NCBI GenBank assembly: GCA_001644045.1
Contig: LUUF01000070.1
Location: 1-47,539, forward strand
DNA from: Methylomonas methanica
GTDB taxonomy: Bacteria > Pseudomonadota > Gammaproteobacteria > Methylococcales > Methylomonadaceae
Reading direction: 5' to 3'
Length of the DNA: 47,539 nucleotides
In this document: positions 47,523 to 47,539 of the stretch, piece after piece
Position numbering within the stretch: position 1 is the first letter of the stretch
Layout of the letters: each line of letters begins with the position of its first letter
The notes under the pieces: generated by a model
Database searches by the model: none
What the model was told of the DNA's origin: nothing
Seen by the model: only the letters and a program-made list of their open reading frames with translations
Translations under genes and position numbers: made by a program

Positions 47523-47539
47523 TCGGGGAGTCGCTATTT
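47523..47539. repeat. Copy of the 19676-19692 repeat at the window edge
   Basis: The last 17 bases, TCGGGGAGTCGCTATTT, are identical to 19676-19692 in the arm of the large hairpin repeat. The shared sequence begins where the histidine-kinase reading frame stops resembling a protein. Confidence 0.7.

Overview
The window looks like chromosome of a gammaproteobacterium. Type IV pilus retraction genes, YicC, RNase PH, RdgB, a class I fumarase and a MoxR/DUF58/transglutaminase cluster occur together at moderate GC. The gene set and the style of the dispersed repeats suggest a methanotroph of the Methylococcales (Methylomonas-like), but that is inference because no methane-oxidation gene is present. 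The window starts inside an insertion-sequence transposase and ends inside a 17-base sequence that also occurs at 19676-19692, so both edges sit in repeats.

Layout. 1-2462: truncated IS3-family transposase, a weak ORF, a GT1-like glycosyltransferase and a nested palindromic repeat. 3055-17771: the most interesting block. It encodes an exported protein with an LprI-type (lysozyme-inhibitor-like) domain, coupled to a 3244-residue RTX protein whose N-terminus is a GH24/T4-type lysozyme domain with the E-D-T catalytic spacing conserved. A type I secretion ABC transporter and an HlyD adaptor follow. I read this as a candidate secreted bacteriolytic toxin, its immunity protein and its exporter; TolC is not in the window. 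17772-19965: a graveyard of mobile DNA with a TnsA (Tn7-like) remnant, an IS110 pseudogene fused to an IS5-family fragment, a 38-bp inverted repeat pair and a large hairpin repeat.

19968-37664: mostly housekeeping. Minus strand: pilT, pilU (frameshifted) and mltB, then a DksA/TraR-type zinc-finger gene. Plus strand: the MoxR-DUF58-TgpA trio, an SPFH/NfeD pair and a class I fumarase. Then come a Uma2 protein, an AraC-type membrane regulator followed by a three-gene operon (SDR-DoxX fusion, DUF2269, DUF4166), an EAL-CZB signalling protein and an SRPBCC protein.

37825-45455: an Old Yellow Enzyme homologue, then a decayed 2-kb island bounded by 74-bp direct repeats at the 3' end of yicC. The island holds an SmbP-like metal-binding protein and a broken P4-type integrase. 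Next are yicC, divergent from a run of Ser/Thr kinase, rph, rdgB and an APH-type phosphotransferase. 45590-47539: a hybrid PAS histidine kinase whose 5' end is cut inside a linker after a lost PAS domain, exactly where the dispersed repeat begins.
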